Shown piece by piece: positions 19,325 through 28,600 of a stretch of 64,000 nucleotides of DNA. Source of the DNA: Paenibacillus kobensis NBRC 15729 (lineage in GTDB: Bacteria > Bacillota > Bacilli > Paenibacillales > Paenibacillaceae); NCBI RefSeq assembly GCF_004000825.1, contig NZ_BILZ01000003.1:180960-244959 (forward strand), written 5' to 3'. The notes under the pieces were generated by a model. That model did not search any database, was not told where the DNA came from, and worked only from the letters and a program-made list of their open reading frames with translations. Made by a program: the position numbers and the translations under genes. The first letter of the stretch is position 1, and every line of letters begins with the position of its first letter.

Positions 19325-19355
19325 CAAAGCTCCCCTTGGTAGGAGGGGAGCTTTG
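19325..19355. terminator. Bidirectional intrinsic terminator between the DUF11 protein gene and its convergent neighbour
   Basis: A perfect 12-bp stem: CAAAGCTCCCCT (19325-19336) with AGGGGAGCTTTG (19344-19355), 7-base loop. TTTATCTT follows on the plus strand, and GTTTTT follows on the minus strand. Confidence 0.85.
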
Positions 19356-19361
19356 TTTATC

Positions 19362-20048
19362 TTACTTCTTTTTAGATGATGAAGATGATGATTTGCTCGA
19401 AGTCATGCTTTTATTACTGCTGAATGATTTCTCCCACGAACTGCTTTGTTTCGTCGTCGAGCTCTTCTTAGAAGAAGACGAGGACGAAGATGAAGATGTA
19501 GATGATGATGATGACTTACTCGGAGTGGTGATTTTTTGATTAGTCGCTGATTTACTCGGCGTACTGCTTTTTTTCGACGTTACACTTTTCTTTGAAGAGG
19601 ACGAAGACTTGCTAGGCTTAGTCGACTTTTTCTTTTTTCCCCATTTAAAATCGTCGTCATCATCGTCATCGTCGTCATCATTCATATTCGCATCATCATT
19701 CGGATCATCATTCGCATTGGTATCATTCTTATCCTCAATCACTGTCCGATCTGTGACGCTCCCGCCATTAGATACGGACGACTGATTATTCTTTATTGCC
19801 ACTTTTAGAGCAGCCTCATCAACGGATACTGCCGGCTTCGTCGGTTGTGTCGACGTACTGGCTTGATTCTGAGAATCCGGAAGAAACAAACCCAAAAGCA
19901 CGCCGAATATAATCAGGAATAAGAAGGGCGACCAAATAATCGACCATATAATGATACCTATCCGGAATAGTACGCTGCTTCGCTTCCACTCCCCCATAAG
20001 CATGACGAACGGGACAAATATCCATCCAATAATTTTAAGAATTATCAT
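19362..20048 (-). CDS. Membrane protein with Asp-run and Ser/Lys-rich tail, unknown
   Basis: A 228-residue protein. The first 60 residues hold two or three hydrophobic helices (IIGWIFVPFVMLM and IIIWSIIWSPFLFLIIFGVLLGL in part). A Ser/Thr/Gln-rich stretch follows, then an unbroken run of nine Asp residues near 125-135 and a tail of about 90 residues made of Ser, Lys and Thr. The DNA shows matching GAT/TCA/TCT triplet runs, so the tail may vary in length between strains. AGGGGGT lies 5 bases before the ATG at 20048. I do not recognise it; the tail could bind polyanionic wall polymers, but that is a guess. Confidence 0.65.
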   Translation of the reverse strand: MIILKIIGWIFVPFVMLMGEWKRSSVLFRIGIIIWSIIWSPFLFLIIFGVLLGLFLPDSQNQASTSTQPTKPAVSVDEAALKVAIKNNQSSVSNGGSVTDRTVIEDKNDTNANDDPNDDANMNDDDDDDDDDDFKWGKKKKSTKPSKSSSSSKKSVTSKKSSTPSKSATNQKITTPSKSSSSSTSSSSSSSSSKKSSTTKQSSSWEKSFSSNKSMTSSKSSSSSSKKK

Positions 20049-20129
20049 TTAATACCCCCTAGTAGTCTGTGTACATTGTACTACATTCCTTTTCCTAAGT
20101 TTGGTTAATTTATAAATTTTGGTATAATC

Positions 20130-20162
20130 AAAAAAAAAACACCCATCAAAGGATGAGTGTTT
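20130..20162 (-). terminator. Intrinsic terminator of the replicative helicase gene
   Basis: ACACCCATC (20139-20147 region) pairs with GATGAGTGT up to 20160, one mismatch, followed on the minus strand by ten T. Confidence 0.8.
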
Positions 20163-20190
20163 TGGGATTATATATAATTGCTTCTCTAAC

Positions 20191-21558
20191 TTATGAGGCC
20201 GATTCCTGATGCGTCCGGTCGAGCCCGACGAACTTGTTGAACTGCTTCAAGAAAGCAAGCTCAACGGTGCCTACCGGGCCATTCCGCTGCTTGGCGATAA
20301 TGATCTCGATAATGTTCTTCTTCTCCGACTCCTTGTCATAGTAGTCGTCCCGGTACAAGAACGCAACGATATCAGCATCCTGCTCGATCGAGCCCGATTC
20401 CCGAAGGTCAGACATCATCGGGCGCTTGTCCTGCCGCTGCTCTACGCCGCGGGACAGCTGCGACAGTGCGATAACGGGCACTTCCAACTCACGGGCGATC
20501 TGCTTCAGCGTACGGGAAATCTCTGATACTTCCTGCTGCCGGTTCTCGCCGGCTTTGCCGCGGCCTTGGATGAGCTGAAGGTAGTCGATCAGAATCATGC
20601 CCAGGTTGCGCTCTTTCTTCAGCCGCCGGCACTTCGCGCGAATATCGGCGACCGTAATGCCAGGCGTATCGTCAATGTAAATCTCCGCCTCCGACAGCGA
20701 GCCGATCGCCATCGTCAGCTTCTCCCAGTCGTCCCCTTCGAGGAAGCCGGTCCGCATCCGTCCCGCATCGACGTTCGACTCGGCGCAAATCATACGTTGC
20801 ACGAGCTGCGCCGCGCTCATCTCGAGACTGAAGATCGCGACCGTTTCCTTCGCACGGACGCCGACGTTCTGCGCGATGTTAAGCGCGAATGCCGTCTTAC
20901 CTACGGAAGGACGGGCCGCCACGATGATCAAGTCGCTTCGTTGAAAGCCCGACGTCATTTTATCGAGATCAGAGAAGCCCGACGGAATACCCGAAGAGCC
21001 GCCCTTATTCGAATACAGCATCTCTACCCGCTCGAACACTTCCATAAGCACGTCGCGGATCGAGATGAAGCCGGTGCTGGAACGGCGGTTCGAAATCTCG
21101 AGAATTTTCGCCTCCGCCTCGCCCAGCAGTGCGCCGACGTCATCTTCAGCTGCATAGCCGCTCGACACGATATTCGTAGCCGTACGGATGAGGCGGCGAA
21201 GCATCGATTTCTCTTCGACGATCTGCGCGTAGTATTCGACGTTCGCCGCTGTCGGAACCGCATTGGCCAGCTTCGCGAGATACGTAATACCGCCTGCTTC
21301 CTCCAGCATCTGCCGGTCTTGCAGGTACGCCGTCAGCGTCACGAGATCGATCGGCTGGTTGTTCTCCCCAAGCTCCACCATCGCTTCGAAAATCCGCTGA
21401 TGCGGCGTGCTGTAGAAGTCGTCGCTCTTCACCCGCTCCATCGCCGTAATCAATGCCTCGGCCTGCAGCAGTACTGCGCCAAGTATCGCTTGCTCTGCCT
21501 CCAGGTTCTGCGGCGGAATACGGTCGAACGTCATCAACTGATCCGGGCTCATGCTCAT
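20191..21558 (-). CDS. dnaB: Replicative DNA helicase (DnaB family; B. subtilis DnaC)
   Basis: A 455-residue hexameric 5'-3' helicase that unwinds DNA ahead of the replisome. The N-terminal primase-interacting domain starts at PPQNLEAEQAILGAVLL; the RecA-like C-terminal domain has a Walker A in ARPSVGKTAFALN at about 207-219 and LIDYLQLI as Walker B. No intein is present. AAGGAGG lies 10 bases before the ATG. Gene order dnaB-rplI-gdpP-yybS on one strand matches bacilli. B. subtilis names this protein DnaC, which can confuse cross-species comparison. Confidence 0.97.
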   Translation of the reverse strand: MSMSPDQLMTFDRIPPQNLEAEQAILGAVLLQAEALITAMERVKSDDFYSTPHQRIFEAMVELGENNQPIDLVTLTAYLQDRQMLEEAGGITYLAKLANAVPTAANVEYYAQIVEEKSMLRRLIRTATNIVSSGYAAEDDVGALLGEAEAKILEISNRRSSTGFISIRDVLMEVFERVEMLYSNKGGSSGIPSGFSDLDKMTSGFQRSDLIIVAARPSVGKTAFALNIAQNVGVRAKETVAIFSLEMSAAQLVQRMICAESNVDAGRMRTGFLEGDDWEKLTMAIGSLSEAEIYIDDTPGITVADIRAKCRRLKKERNLGMILIDYLQLIQGRGKAGENRQQEVSEISRTLKQIARELEVPVIALSQLSRGVEQRQDKRPMMSDLRESGSIEQDADIVAFLYRDDYYDKESEKKNIIEIIIAKQRNGPVGTVELAFLKQFNKFVGLDRTHQESAS

Positions 21559-21729
21559 GGAATGAAGTCCTCCTTGCGAGTTATATTGCGAGATTGCCGT
21601 GTAAAAATTACCTGTTCCGTCCCTTTAACGAACAGCCGCCCGCAGGAGGCGTCTACCGTTACCGAAGACCCTTCACCGCGAGCGGAATCCAATCCATATA
21701 CGATCCGTCTGCCAACCGGCAGCCGGCTT

Positions 21730-22176
21730 CTAATCTTCCGAAGCTTGAACTTTAATCGTCGTCTTCACTTCCGGGTGAAGCTTCACTGGAATCTGTGTCA
21801 CGCCGAGCGTCCGAATCGGATCGTCGAGCTCGATTTTGCGCTTGTCGATCTTCACGCCGGCTTGCACCTCGATCGCTTCCGCGATCTGCTTGCTCGTAAT
21901 CGCCCCGAACAGCCGTCCGCCTTCGCCTGCCTTCGTCTTAATGACGAACGTCAGTTCCGCAAGTCGAGCGCCGAGCGCCTGCGCGTCTTCTTTCTCTTTC
22001 TCCTTGCGCTTCGTTTCCGAATTCTGCTGTGCCTTCAGCGTATTAATGTTACCGGACGAAGCCTCTTTCACGAGTCCCTTCGGCAGAAGGAAGTTGCGTA
22101 CATAGCCTTCCGACAACTCCTTCACTTCGCCTTTCTTGCCTTGTCCCTTTACGTCTTGCAGAAAGATGACTTTCAT
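21730..22176 (-). CDS. rplI: 50S ribosomal protein L9
   Basis: 148 residues, normal for L9. The N-terminal MKVIFLQDVKGQGKKGEV is the 23S rRNA-binding domain signature, followed by a long connecting helix (about 41-75) and the C-terminal domain. Its start overlaps the gdpP stop by 4 bases, so the two are translationally coupled. About 170 bases without a gene separate it from the helicase gene. Confidence 0.97.
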   Translation of the reverse strand: MKVIFLQDVKGQGKKGEVKELSEGYVRNFLLPKGLVKEASSGNINTLKAQQNSETKRKEKEKEDAQALGARLAELTFVIKTKAGEGGRLFGAITSKQIAEAIEVQAGVKIDKRKIELDDPIRTLGVTQIPVKLHPEVKTTIKVQASED

Positions 22177-24134
22177 TCGAATAACCCCTCTTCCTTCTCG
22201 ATTTCATCCAAAATAATCCGCAGTCTCGCAGCCGCTTCCTGCACGCTGCACTCCAGCTGGGCTGCCGCATTCGTCAAGTGGCCTCCGCCTCCGAGACGTT
22301 CCATCACGACCTGCACATTCATAGCTCCGAGCGAACGGGCACTGACGCCGATCAAGCCGTCCGGACGCTCGCTGACAACGAACGATGCGTAAATGCCCGT
22401 CATATTCAGCAGCGTGTCCGCCGATTGCGCGATGTGCAGCTGGGAGTGCTTGCGGCCCGGCTCTGTCACCGCGATCGCGACATGCTCGTACAGCACTTCG
22501 GCATGTTTAATGATTTCGGCCTTCAGGACGTACTCTTCCAGATCCTCTTTCAGCATCCGCTGAATCAGCGTCGAATCTGCTCCATTGCGTCTGAGGAACG
22601 AAGCCGCCTCGAATGTCCGGGCTCCCGTCCGAAGCGAGAAGCTCTTCGTATCGACCGCAATGCCGGCCAGCAGCGCTGTCGCTTCATGAATATCGAGCGA
22701 CACCCGCTCATGGATATATTGAAGCAGCTCCGTTACAAGCTCGCAAGTCGATGAAGCATATGGCTCCATGTATACGAGCACCGACTTGTTAATGAACTCC
22801 TCGCTGCGCCGGTGATGATCCACGACAACGATCCGGTCCGTCAACTGCAGCAGCTTAGGCTCCTTCACCATCGAAGCCTTATGCGTATCGACAACGACAG
22901 CAAGCGTCTTCGAGTTGACGAGATGGAGCGCTTGGTCCGGCGTGACGAACCGCTTGGCAACACGCTCATCTTCCTTCAGCATCTCCATCATCTTCTGGAT
23001 TGCAGGATTCACGCCCTCCAGCACGATGTAGCCTTCCTTGCCGAACAGCTTCGCCGCCTTCAAGACGCCTATTGCAGCGCCGACCGCATCCATATCGGGC
23101 ATCCGATGCCCCATAATGACGACATTATCGCTCTCGCGAATCATGTCCCTCAGCGCGTGAGCAATGACGCGCGCACGCACACGTGTGCGCTTCTCCACTG
23201 CATTCGACTTGCCGCCGTAGAACGACTGACGCTCTCCTACTTTGACCGCTGCTTGGTCGCCGCCGCGTCCAAGCGCAATATCAAGGCTCGTCTGCGCCCA
23301 TTGGCCAAGCTCCGGAATTGAATCAGCGCCGGCGGCGAAGCCAATGCTGAGCGTAACCGGTATTTTGTGCTCGGCGGTCATCTCCCGGACTTCGTCCAGC
23401 AGCTCGAACTTGCTCTGCTCCAGAAGCCTCAGCGTCTTCTGATCGGTCATAATGAGGAACCGGTCCGAACTAAGCCGTTTCAGATAGGTTTGATACTTCT
23501 GCGCCCAATCCGTAATCTCGGCCGTAACCTTCGACAGCATCGTCGTCCGCTGATGGTCATCCATCCCCTGCGTCACTTCCTCAAGGTTATCCATCAGCAC
23601 GACGCCGAGCGCCGGCTTCTCATCTTCATACTTGCGGCCGAGCTGCCACATCAGCGTAATGTCATGAATGTAGACGAGACGTTCCTTGCTCTTGAAGTTA
23701 AGCTCCAGCACCCGCGAACCAATCGTCACTTCATAGACGCCTTCGCTCTTCTTGCTTTCCTTCATCGAAGGGAACAGCTCGTTAAGCGGCATGCCGACGA
23801 CCGATTCTTGCCCGAACAGCCGTGCGGCATAGATATTGCTCCACTCTACCGTACGCTCGTCGTCATAGACAATAATACCGAACGGCAGCTCGGTAATGAC
23901 CTCGCTGCCCGCTTTTTTCACCCGGTAGGATAACGTACCGAGATAAGTTTTAAGATCGCGTCTGAACGCTCGCTCGGCATATACCGAATAGATGCCGGCC
24001 GATATCGTCAGAAGCAGCCCGGCCAGACCGACCGCCCAATTGTACCAGGCAAGACCCGCCGACAAGCATAGCAGCAGCACGAATGCCCATAACTGGTGCA
24101 TCCCGTGCCATCGCTTGATAAGAAACTTAGGCAT
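22173..24134 (-). CDS. gdpP: Cyclic-di-AMP phosphodiesterase GdpP
   Basis: A 653-residue membrane enzyme that hydrolyses c-di-AMP, affecting osmotic and cell-wall homeostasis. Two N-terminal membrane helices (about 12-52), a PAS domain (about 75-150), a degenerate GGDEF domain (about 170-300) and a DHH/DHHA1 phosphodiesterase domain with MGHRMPDMDAVGAA near 345 and VVDHHRR near 420. GGAGCGGAA precedes the ATG. Coupled to rplI downstream and following yybS, the order conserved across bacilli. Confidence 0.96.
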   Translation of the reverse strand: MPKFLIKRWHGMHQLWAFVLLLCLSAGLAWYNWAVGLAGLLLTISAGIYSVYAERAFRRDLKTYLGTLSYRVKKAGSEVITELPFGIIVYDDERTVEWSNIYAARLFGQESVVGMPLNELFPSMKESKKSEGVYEVTIGSRVLELNFKSKERLVYIHDITLMWQLGRKYEDEKPALGVVLMDNLEEVTQGMDDHQRTTMLSKVTAEITDWAQKYQTYLKRLSSDRFLIMTDQKTLRLLEQSKFELLDEVREMTAEHKIPVTLSIGFAAGADSIPELGQWAQTSLDIALGRGGDQAAVKVGERQSFYGGKSNAVEKRTRVRARVIAHALRDMIRESDNVVIMGHRMPDMDAVGAAIGVLKAAKLFGKEGYIVLEGVNPAIQKMMEMLKEDERVAKRFVTPDQALHLVNSKTLAVVVDTHKASMVKEPKLLQLTDRIVVVDHHRRSEEFINKSVLVYMEPYASSTCELVTELLQYIHERVSLDIHEATALLAGIAVDTKSFSLRTGARTFEAASFLRRNGADSTLIQRMLKEDLEEYVLKAEIIKHAEVLYEHVAIAVTEPGRKHSQLHIAQSADTLLNMTGIYASFVVSERPDGLIGVSARSLGAMNVQVVMERLGGGGHLTNAAAQLECSVQEAAARLRIILDEIEKEEGLFE

Positions 24135-24152
24135 TCCTATTCCGCTCCCGTG

Positions 24153-25055
24153 TTAACGTTTCTTCTCGAATGCCTTCCGAATCGGGAAGGCCGTATCCAG
24201 CACGCCGATCAAGCTTAGCGGCGGCAGCACCACGACGACAATCGCGATCAGCATCGGCACAACCTTCGACCAGCCGCGTTGATGAGCGATGTAGTAGAAG
24301 AAGCCGATCGTCTGAATCTTGAACGCCGACTGCAACAGCGGAACCAGGTTCAGCAGTGCGACCGACAGGAACGAATCATCTGCCGGCAGGATCATATCGA
24401 GTACGAGCGATACCAAGTAGTAGAATACCATAATACGCGGAAGCTTCCATTCATGCGCTTTCGGCATAGCCGGCATGAATACGCCATTGCGGACGAGCAC
24501 CTTGCGGCTGAAATATTGCGTAACGGCAGCGTACAGAAACGCGATCATCATGATGGCGACTGGTACGGACTGCGTCATCACTTTCACCAGCGAATCGGTC
24601 ACATCAGCCGACCATTCCGCCGGCAGCATCCCTTGCTGCATCAAGGTATCGGTCGTTTCTCGAATCGAATTGCCAAGTTCATTAATCAACGACAAATCGA
24701 AGATGAGATTGAACAACAACAACTCGAGCAGCATAATGCCTAGCAAGGACAGGATCCCTGATACAAGCACGCGGCCTGGCGGCGACTGCTTGACGATCAG
24801 GTGAGCCATAATAATCGACGGGACAAGAAAGAATAGTCCGATAATCGGCGCTAACGGTCCGACCAGCAAGTAGGCGATGACCCATACGATCGCGACTTGC
24901 AGTGCGAACGCCTTACGCGTCCTTGTGGCGTACATAATGACATAAGGGACCATCATGAATATGACGGTAATAATATTAAGTAAGGGCACTGCCATCGAGA
25001 GCATGAGCAGCAGAAGCACGACGCTCCAGATTAGCGATTGTTTGCCGGTGTTCAA
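24153..25055 (-). CDS. YybS-family multispanning membrane protein (DUF2232)
   Basis: About 300 residues with eight or so predicted membrane helices. The family lies upstream of gdpP in many bacilli; a substrate-binding role like that of energy-coupling membrane components has been suggested but is not established. Two starts compete: GTG at 25064, which overlaps the TGA of the upstream MazG-like gene (GTGA), and TTG at 25055, which has AGAGGTGA 6 bases upstream. I prefer the latter. Confidence 0.85.
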   Translation of the reverse strand: MNTGKQSLIWSVVLLLLMLSMAVPLLNIITVIFMMVPYVIMYATRTRKAFALQVAIVWVIAYLLVGPLAPIIGLFFLVPSIIMAHLIVKQSPPGRVLVSGILSLLGIMLLELLLFNLIFDLSLINELGNSIRETTDTLMQQGMLPAEWSADVTDSLVKVMTQSVPVAIMMIAFLYAAVTQYFSRKVLVRNGVFMPAMPKAHEWKLPRIMVFYYLVSLVLDMILPADDSFLSVALLNLVPLLQSAFKIQTIGFFYYIAHQRGWSKVVPMLIAIVVVVLPPLSLIGVLDTAFPIRKAFEKKR

Positions 25056-25060
25056 CCCGT

Positions 25061-25348
25061 TCACCTCTTGCGAATTTGATAAGCGTCTTCCAGTGCATGA
25101 CCATCCCGAGCCAGCTGGCGCAGTTTCTCTATCATTGCCTGATCAAGCTGCCGGTAAGAAACGCCGAGCCGCTGGCCAAGCATATAGCTGCTAGCCGCCA
25201 AGCCTGCCAGGCTGTCAGCAATCTTCGGATCACTGCCCTCGAGCAGCGACTTGAATAAGCGGGATACGTGGTCGACGATTTCCGTCTTGAGCCATTCGAT
25301 CGTTTGCACTCGTCTAGCCACATCGAATTCGCGATCCGCTCCGCGCAT
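25061..25348 (-). CDS. MazG-like family protein
   Basis: A 95-residue helical protein (MRGADREFDVARRVQTIEW to DAYQIRKR) resembling the MazG-like family of bacilli. Full MazG enzymes hydrolyse NTPs to NMP and pyrophosphate, but this short version lacks an obvious complete acidic metal motif, so activity is uncertain. The start at 25348 is set by AAAGGAGGAG just upstream; the frame extends 17 codons further without support. Its end touches the YybS gene, forming one operon with yybS-gdpP-rplI. Confidence 0.75.
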   Translation of the reverse strand: MRGADREFDVARRVQTIEWLKTEIVDHVSRLFKSLLEGSDPKIADSLAGLAASSYMLGQRLGVSYRQLDQAMIEKLRQLARDGHALEDAYQIRKR

Positions 25349-25557
25349 ACGGCTCCTCCTTTGTACCATAATACGCTTCTGCGGAAGCATAAGATTCATG
25401 GATGCAGGCTGGTGCGCAGCGCGCTTCGTAAGAAACTTTCACTAAAGCTTTACAGCTCATTATAGCATAAATCCGAAATCGTACACACGGGATGTGGTGG
25501 GAACGCGGGGACTGGAGTGAAAGGGGTTGCGTTCCCTCAACTCCAACTCGACAACAA

Positions 25558-25595
25558 ACCCCCGCCTACGCTGATTCAGCAATAAGACGGGGGTT
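25558..25595 (-). terminator. Likely terminator of the opp operon
   Basis: AACCCCCG (25558-25565) pairs with CGGGGGTT (25588-25595); the 22-base interior contains its own GCTGA/TCAGC hairpin. On the minus strand TTTGTTGT follows. It lies 18 bases after the oppF stop. Confidence 0.6.
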
Positions 25596-25612
25596 AGTTC
25601 AATCATTCGGTT

Positions 25613-26623
25613 TTAGACCGATGCATAATGGCAAGCAGCAAAATGCCCTTTCTTCACTTCTGCGAGCGCCGGCGTATCCTTGGCGCACTTCTCCGTTGCG
25701 AGCGGGCAGCGCGTCCGGAAAGGACAGCCGCTCGGCGGGTTGATCGGGCTCGGAAGCTCGCCCTTCAGCGTAATACGCTCCCGCTCCAATTCCACGTCCG
25801 GATCCGGAATCGGAATCGCGGACAGCAAGGCTTGCGTATACGGATGCGCAGGGTTCGCATACAGCTCATCGCTGTCAGCCAGCTCCACGACGCGTCCGAG
25901 ATACATAACCGCGACACGGTCGCTAATATGCTTAACCATCGACAGGTCATGGGCGATGAACATATACGTCAGACCCATTTTACGCTGCAGATCCTGCATC
26001 AGATTGACGACCTGCGCTTGAATCGACACATCGAGCGCCGAGATCGGCTCATCCGCGATAATAAACTTCGGCTCGACCGCGAGCGCACGGGCAATGCCAA
26101 TCCGCTGCCGTTGTCCGCCGGAGAACTCATGCGGATAACGCGTCGCATGATCCGGGTTCAGGCCGACGACATCAAGCAGCGATTCCACCTTCTTCTTCCG
26201 CTCCGCCCGGCTTCCCGCCAGCTTATGAATATCGAGCGCTTCCCCAATGACATCGGTGATCGTCATCCGCGGGTTCAGCGAGGCGTACGGATCTTGGAAA
26301 ATCATCTGCATGTCGCGGCGGATCGTCTTCATCGCCGACCCCTTCAAGTCATACAAGGGCTTGCCGTCGAACACGACTTGTCCGCTCGTCGGCTCATAGA
26401 GCCGCATGACTGTTCGGCCGAGCGTCGACTTGCCGCAGCCGGATTCGCCGACGACGCCAAGCGTCTCGCCGCGTCCAATCGTCAGATTAACGTCGTTCAC
26501 GGCTTTCAGGATTTGACCGCCGCCAAGGTTGAAGTGCTTGTTCAGATCGCGAATCTGGATCAGCGGATCGCCATGCGACGGCTTTATGATAGAGTGCGCC
26601 GTGCTTGCATTCGAGTTGCTCAT
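25613..26623 (-). CDS. oppF: Oligopeptide ABC transporter ATP-binding protein OppF
   Basis: 336 residues. Walker [10 protein letters not shown], signature [14 protein letters not shown] and Walker [13 protein letters not shown] are present, as is the oligopeptide-type C-terminal domain with a Cys-rich CPFRTRCP segment that in relatives binds an iron-sulfur cluster. It powers peptide uptake with OppD. The start at 26623 has AGGAGGA upstream and overlaps the oppD stop by 4 bases. Confidence 0.95.
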   Translation of the reverse strand: MSNSNASTAHSIIKPSHGDPLIQIRDLNKHFNLGGGQILKAVNDVNLTIGRGETLGVVGESGCGKSTLGRTVMRLYEPTSGQVVFDGKPLYDLKGSAMKTIRRDMQMIFQDPYASLNPRMTITDVIGEALDIHKLAGSRAERKKKVESLLDVVGLNPDHATRYPHEFSGGQRQRIGIARALAVEPKFIIADEPISALDVSIQAQVVNLMQDLQRKMGLTYMFIAHDLSMVKHISDRVAVMYLGRVVELADSDELYANPAHPYTQALLSAIPIPDPDVELERERITLKGELPSPINPPSGCPFRTRCPLATEKCAKDTPALAEVKKGHFAACHYASV

Positions 26624-27618
26624 GCGCTTTCTCCTCCTTCGCCAGCCAGCGGATGATTGAGCCAGCATGCCGCCGTATGCCCTTCGCCCTCGACCGGTAC
26701 AAGCGCCGGGTCGTTGTTCACGCATACTCGCATCGCTTCGTCGCACCGCGCGCAGAACGCGCAGCCCGCAGGCGGCTTAATGAGATCCGGCGGCGTGCCG
26801 AAGATCGGGATGAGCGGCTCGTCCTTCTTCTGGTCGAGACGCGGCACCGAACGCAGCAGACCGCGGGTATAAGGATGCTTCGGATTTTTGAAAATATCGC
26901 GTGTCTTGCCGGACTCCACGACTTTGCCTGCATACATGACGATTACCCGATCCGCCGAGTCGGCTACGACGCCGAGATCATGCGTGATCAGAATGATCGA
27001 CGTGCCGAGCTTCGTCTGCAAATCCTTAAGCACGCTCATAATTTGAGCTTGCACCGTCACGTCGAGCGCCGTCGTTGGCTCATCCGCGATAAGCAGCGAC
27101 GGATTGCACGCAAGTGCGATCGCGATCATCGCCCGCTGGCGCATGCCGCCGGAGAACTCGTGCGGATACTGGCTCACGCGGGATTCCGGGTTCGGTATGC
27201 CGACGAGCTTCAGCATTTCGACTGCACGCGTCTTAGCCGCTTCCGAGCTCATGCCTTGATGCTTAACGAGCCCTTCCGTAATTTGCTTGCCGATGGATAG
27301 CGTCGGATTGAGCGAGGTCATCGGATCTTGGAAGATCATCCCCATCTCTTTGCCCCGAATGGTCTCCATCTGACGAAGCGATTTCGTTAATATTTCTTCG
27401 CCTTTGAACCGGATCGAACCGGTCGTCACGGCGGGAGGGGAAGGAATGAGCCGCATCAGCGATTGTGCCGTTACGGACTTGCCGCAGCCGGATTCGCCGA
27501 CAATGGCGACCGTCTCGCCTTTATTGACATGGAAGTTCACGCCGCGAACCGCTTGGACGATACCGCCGCGGACTTTGAAATTAACGCGCAAATCTTTGAC
27601 TTCGAGTATACGTTCCAT
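26620..27618 (-). CDS. oppD: Oligopeptide ABC transporter ATP-binding protein OppD
   Basis: 332 residues starting [14 protein letters not shown]. Walker [10 protein letters not shown], signature [14 protein letters not shown] and Walker [13 protein letters not shown] are clear, and a CAFCARC cluster motif lies near the C-terminus. GGAGGTG is 6 bases before the ATG; the GTG three codons earlier overlaps that site. Third-from-last position in the oppABCDF operon. Confidence 0.95.
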   Translation of the reverse strand: MERILEVKDLRVNFKVRGGIVQAVRGVNFHVNKGETVAIVGESGCGKSVTAQSLMRLIPSPPAVTTGSIRFKGEEILTKSLRQMETIRGKEMGMIFQDPMTSLNPTLSIGKQITEGLVKHQGMSSEAAKTRAVEMLKLVGIPNPESRVSQYPHEFSGGMRQRAMIAIALACNPSLLIADEPTTALDVTVQAQIMSVLKDLQTKLGTSIILITHDLGVVADSADRVIVMYAGKVVESGKTRDIFKNPKHPYTRGLLRSVPRLDQKKDEPLIPIFGTPPDLIKPPAGCAFCARCDEAMRVCVNNDPALVPVEGEGHTAACWLNHPLAGEGGESA

Positions 27619-27637
27619 CGCCGCCACCTCCTATTTC

Positions 27638-28597
27638 TTATTTTTTCATCTTCGGATCGAGCGCATCGCGCAGACCGTCGCCGAAAATATTGAAGCAAAG
27701 CATTGTTAAGCTGATCAGCACCGCCGGGAACAGCATCCGCCACGGATAGATCGTCATCGCCTTAAGCGCATCGTTGATCATCGTACCGAGCGATGCAGCC
27801 GGCGACTGTACGCCAAGGCCAAGGAAGCTTAAGAACGCCTCGGCAAAAATCGCATTCGGAACCGTCATCGTCAGTGTGACGATAATCGGACCCATCGCGT
27901 TCGGAATCAAATGGCGGAACAGAATGCGTCCTGCGCCTGCTCCGAGCGAGCGGGACGCGAGCACGTACTCTTGATTTTTGAGCTGCATAATTTGGCCCCG
28001 CACAATCCACGCCATACTGATCCAACCCGTAATACTAAGCGCCAGAACGATTGTGAACATGCTTGGTTCCATAACGACGATAAGCAGAATGACGATGAGC
28101 ATGTTCGGAATCGAATACATGATTTCGCAGAACCGGTTCAAGATCTCATCGACCTTGCCGCCGAAGTAACCCATAATACCACCCATAATGACACCAATGA
28201 TCAAGTCCACAAGCGCCGCATAGAGACCGACCTGCAGCGAGATGCCCGCGCCCATCCACGTTCTGGCGAACATGTCGCGGCCCAGATCATCCGTGCCGAA
28301 CCAGTGGTCCGTGTTCGGCTTTAGGTTCGTTCCCATCAGATCCTGCGAACGATAGTCATAGCCGGCAATCGATTGGCCAATAATGGCCATCAGGACAATC
28401 AGCAGCAGAATGACTAGACTGACCATTGCATATTTATTCGAACGCAGCCGAAGCCACGCGTCTTTCCATGCCGAGATGCTTTCGCGGACGACCAGCTCGC
28501 CTTTCTTCTCTGACTTATCCAGCTTCGCGAAATCCGCTTTCGTCAGCTTCACGTCGCTCAGGGGCAGCGGATTCGACGTTTCTGTATTTCCTGCCAT
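27638..28597 (-). CDS. oppC: Oligopeptide ABC transporter permease OppC
   Basis: 319 residues with a soluble N-terminal segment, one helix near 57-77 and five further membrane helices in the permease domain. The EAA-type loop that contacts the ATPases is visible as SRSLGAGAGRILFRHLIPN. AAGGAGGG precedes the ATG. It follows oppB with a 3-base gap. Confidence 0.95.
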   Translation of the reverse strand: MAGNTETSNPLPLSDVKLTKADFAKLDKSEKKGELVVRESISAWKDAWLRLRSNKYAMVSLVILLLIVLMAIIGQSIAGYDYRSQDLMGTNLKPNTDHWFGTDDLGRDMFARTWMGAGISLQVGLYAALVDLIIGVIMGGIMGYFGGKVDEILNRFCEIMYSIPNMLIVILLIVVMEPSMFTIVLALSITGWISMAWIVRGQIMQLKNQEYVLASRSLGAGAGRILFRHLIPNAMGPIIVTLTMTVPNAIFAEAFLSFLGLGVQSPAASLGTMINDALKAMTIYPWRMLFPAVLISLTMLCFNIFGDGLRDALDPKMKK

Positions 28598-28600
28598 CGG

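Noticed and set aside
20566..22392. 608-codon plus-strand frame opposite the helicase and L9 genes
   Set aside because: Shadow of three conserved minus-strand genes; composition rich in Arg, His and Leu and no family resemblance.
25498..25536. GGGAACGC/GCGTTCCC inverted repeat after the MazG-like gene region
   Set aside because: Eight-base arms with a 23-base interior and no T-run; too weak to name as a terminator or element on its own.
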